A stretch of DNA of 7,503 nt from Alkalimonas sp. GTDB taxonomy: Bacteria; Pseudomonadota; Gammaproteobacteria; Enterobacterales; Alteromonadaceae. The stretch covers positions 1 through 7,503 of the forward strand of contig SKGJ01000209.1 of the NCBI GenBank assembly GCA_007117525.1, read 5' to 3'. The notes beneath the pieces were generated by a model. It saw only the letters and a list, made by a program, of their open reading frames with translations, was not told the DNA's origin and did no database searches. Within the stretch, counting starts at the first letter, position 1; each line of letters begins with the position of its first letter. The translations under genes and the position numbers were made by a program. Below are positions 6,032 to 7,503 of this stretch, in pieces.

Positions 6032-6032
6032 T

Positions 6033-6036
6033 GGAG
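6033..6036 (+). promoter_or_regulatory. Ribosome-binding site GGAG that decides the start at 6043
   Basis: GGAG lies 6 nt before ATG 6043. The in-frame ATG at 6031 overlaps this site, and upstream extension of the frame would run through the palindrome and the previous gene, so it is not coding. Confidence 0.65.
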
Positions 6037-6042
6037 TGCCCT

Positions 6043-6918
6043 ATGCCACCTATTTTGGAAATCACCGCGTTAGGACGTGCCTACCAAGGCCGTCAGGTAC
6101 TGAAGGACATAACCGCCAGCGCAGCGCAAGGCGATGTCATTGCCCTGCTGGGTAAAAACGGCGCTGGCAAAACCACCTTGCTCGAAACCATCCTCGGCTT
6201 CGCGGTGCCAGAGCAGGGTGAAGTACGGCTCTTTGGCACTCTGAGTACCGAGATAGGGGCAAACGAAAAGCAACGAATAGGCTTTGTACCGCAGCAGGAT
6301 GAGCTGCTGACGCAGTTGACCGCCGAAGAACACCTCAAACTGTTTGCCCGTTGCCAGCCAGGCTGGGACCATGCGCTGTGCCAGCGTCTCTGCCAGAGCT
6401 GGGACATCCCACTGGCCCGCAGCGTCAGCAAATTATCACCCGGTCAGCGGCAAAAGCTGGCGATTATCCTTGCGCTAAGCCACAAGCCTGAGCTGCTGAT
6501 TCTGGATGAGCCTGTGGCCAGTCTGGATCCGATGGCCCGGCGCCAGTTTTTAACCGAATTGGTTACCATCGCAGCTGATCAGCAAAGCGTCATTATTTTC
6601 TCATCCCATATCGTCACTGATATGGAGCGGGTCGCCAATAAAGTCTGGCTGTTAAAAGATCAGCACTTGGTGTGGCAAGACGAACTGGACACCCTGAAAG
6701 AGTCGGTGGTGCGGCTACATATCAGCGCCAGACAACCTCTGCCAGCAAGTCTGTCACTGCCTCACTGCTTGCATCAGCAGGTGCAGGGTCAACAGGGCAC
6801 CGTCACCCTGTCGCAGTGGCACCCCGGACAAAAAGAGGAATTGGAGCAAGCATTGCACGCCAGCATTCGAGTGGAGCAGCTTGGGTTAGAAGAAATTTTC
6901 CTGGAGTTTCATCGATGA
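6043..6918 (+). CDS. ABC transporter ATP-binding protein (Ytr/Bcr-type exporter)
   Basis: The product has 291 residues from ATG 6043. All nucleotide-binding motifs are present: Walker A GKNGAGKTT (37-45), Q-loop in FVPQQ (84-85), signature LSPGQRQKL (131-139, with Pro for the usual first Gly), Walker B LLILDEP (151-157), D-loop ASLD (159-162) and H-loop H189. The helical region with PGWDHALCQRL and the LSPGQRQKLAIILALSHKPELLILDEPVASLDPMARR stretch is typical of ATPases of the YtrB/BcrA/CcmA type. These power export of peptides, antibiotics or unknown compounds through a separate membrane protein. The C-terminal part from about 222 is a less conserved accessory region. The next gene starts within its stop codon (ATGA), so the two are translationally coupled. 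Substrate unknown. Confidence 0.9.
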   Translation: MPPILEITALGRAYQGRQVLKDITASAAQGDVIALLGKNGAGKTTLLETILGFAVPEQGEVRLFGTLSTEIGANEKQRIGFVPQQDELLTQLTAEEHLKLFARCQPGWDHALCQRLCQSWDIPLARSVSKLSPGQRQKLAIILALSHKPELLILDEPVASLDPMARRQFLTELVTIAADQQSVIIFSSHIVTDMERVANKVWLLKDQHLVWQDELDTLKESVVRLHISARQPLPASLSLPHCLHQQVQGQQGTVTLSQWHPGQKEELEQALHASIRVEQLGLEEIFLEFHR

Positions 6919-7503
6919 ACACCTGGCGTTCTATCAGCCATCGTCTGCTCTGGCCCAGCCGGATGATCCAAACAGTTTGGGTGCTGCTGCTTGCAGCCAG
7001 CGTTGCAACCCTCTTTAGCAGCCACTGGCAAGGGATTATCGTGGTACCCCTGGTTGCCATGATGCTACTGCTATTTTTTATTCCCTTACAGTTTATACCG
7101 CTAACCCTAGCTCGCAGCTGGTTGCTGTTGCCACACTTTCGGCAGCACAGTCGTAACCTATTGCTGGCAGTGGCGCTGGCATTCGGTTTACTTAGTGGCA
7201 GCTTACTGCACCTCACCGGAGCCAGTTTCTGGCATGGCTTGCAACTTGGATTGCTGGCATTTTCTATGGTTATTTTGCCATCTTTGTTGTTGGCGCGGCT
7301 TTGGCCAGTGCTGATTTTCAGCACTTTGTTGTTGGCTCAGTTGCTCAATCTGAATCTGTTTTTGACGCTGCTGCCCCCATTCGCCTGGTGGCTTATTGCC
7401 ACCCTGAATGCGCTATTGCTTGGCTGGTTTGCGCTAAGCTGGCTGCAGCCCTCAAACGTCGCACGCCGGCTGCAACGCAGCAAAGGACAACAAGGTTTCA
7501 TGC
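6915..7503 (+). CDS. Membrane protein, probable ABC permease partner, cut by window end
   Basis: An open frame from ATG 6915 continues to the last base (196 residues, no stop). The ATG overlaps the TGA of the ABC ATPase gene by four bases. The product is strongly hydrophobic with about six predicted membrane helices: roughly 19-36, 41-64, 81-100, 107-127, 131-152 and 155-175. The LLPHFRQHSRN segment (71-81) after the second helix resembles the short 'LPG-R' stretch found near the same place in ABC-2-type permeases. A basic stretch (ARRLQRSK) follows the sixth helix, suggesting a cytoplasmic domain or loop beyond the window. The gene is Leu- and Trp-rich. The permease role rests mainly on coupling to the ATPase gene; no family signature is decisive in the visible part. 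Confidence 0.8.
   Translation, partial: MNTWRSISHRLLWPSRMIQTVWVLLLAASVATLFSSHWQGIIVVPLVAMMLLLFFIPLQFIPLTLARSWLLLPHFRQHSRNLLLAVALAFGLLSGSLLHLTGASFWHGLQLGLLAFSMVILPSLLLARLWPVLIFSTLLLAQLLNLNLFLTLLPPFAWWLIATLNALLLGWFALSWLQPSNVARRLQRSKGQQGFM

Noticed and set aside
5863..6042. Upstream extension of the ABC ATPase frame to an ATG at 5863
   Set aside because: It would overlap the 213-aa gene and translate the palindrome. The GGAG at 6033-6036 and the normal length from 6043 fix the start.
6803..7324. A 173-codon minus-strand open frame over the ABC genes
   Set aside because: It overlaps the end of the ATPase and the permease in antisense. The plus-strand frames have a motif-complete ATPase and a coupled start, so this is a shadow.

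Overview
The window looks like chromosomal DNA of a Gammaproteobacterium of moderate GC. This rests on the family mix (a YceB-like DUF1439 lipoprotein, a GspE/PilB-type ATPase, a MoxR ATPase, a DUF2975/YozG-like pair, a Ytr-type ABC ATPase) and on protein similarity recalled from memory. I cannot name a genus. It is gene-dense, with Shine-Dalgarno sequences before nearly every gene and several stop/start overlaps. I see no rRNA, tRNA, insertion sequence or CRISPR array.

Layout. (1) 1-426, minus strand: N-terminal part of a DUF1439 lipoprotein. (2) 427-584: divergent intergenic region with a perfect 20-bp inverted repeat (450-506). (3) 585-4255, plus strand: a compact three-gene set. It holds a 744-aa fusion of a PCMT-like methyltransferase domain to a GspE/PilB-type ATPase, a MoxR-type AAA+ ATPase overlapping it by one base, and an unrecognised 110-aa protein 15 nt further on. 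(4) 4256-4365: AT-rich spacer with two tandem 16-bp dyads overlapping a good sigma-70-like promoter. (5) 4366-5942: four small genes, namely a 70-aa two-helix membrane protein, a DUF2975 four-helix membrane protein, a YozG-like HTH regulator and a 213-aa membrane protein with a soluble N-terminal region. (6) 5943-6042: spacer with a perfect 17-bp inverted repeat just before the next ribosome-binding site. (7) 6043-7503: a Ytr/Bcr-type ABC ATPase and the start of its membrane partner, cut by the window end.

How the parts may work together (inference). The 585-4255 set joins two ATPases of different superfamilies. One is normally a motor for pilus assembly or type II secretion, the other usually a chaperone-like remodeller. 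No pilin, platform protein, secretin or VWA partner lies in the window. The 4366-5942 set looks like a small membrane/regulator module that may be autoregulated by its own HTH protein through the tandem dyads. The ABC pair resembles exporters controlled by GntR/YtrA-type repressors, and the palindrome before it is a plausible operator, but no GntR gene is visible.

The items most worth a second look are the methyltransferase-GspE fusion coupled to MoxR, the tandem dyads at 4272-4308, and the two long perfect palindromes at 450-506 and 5990-6031.
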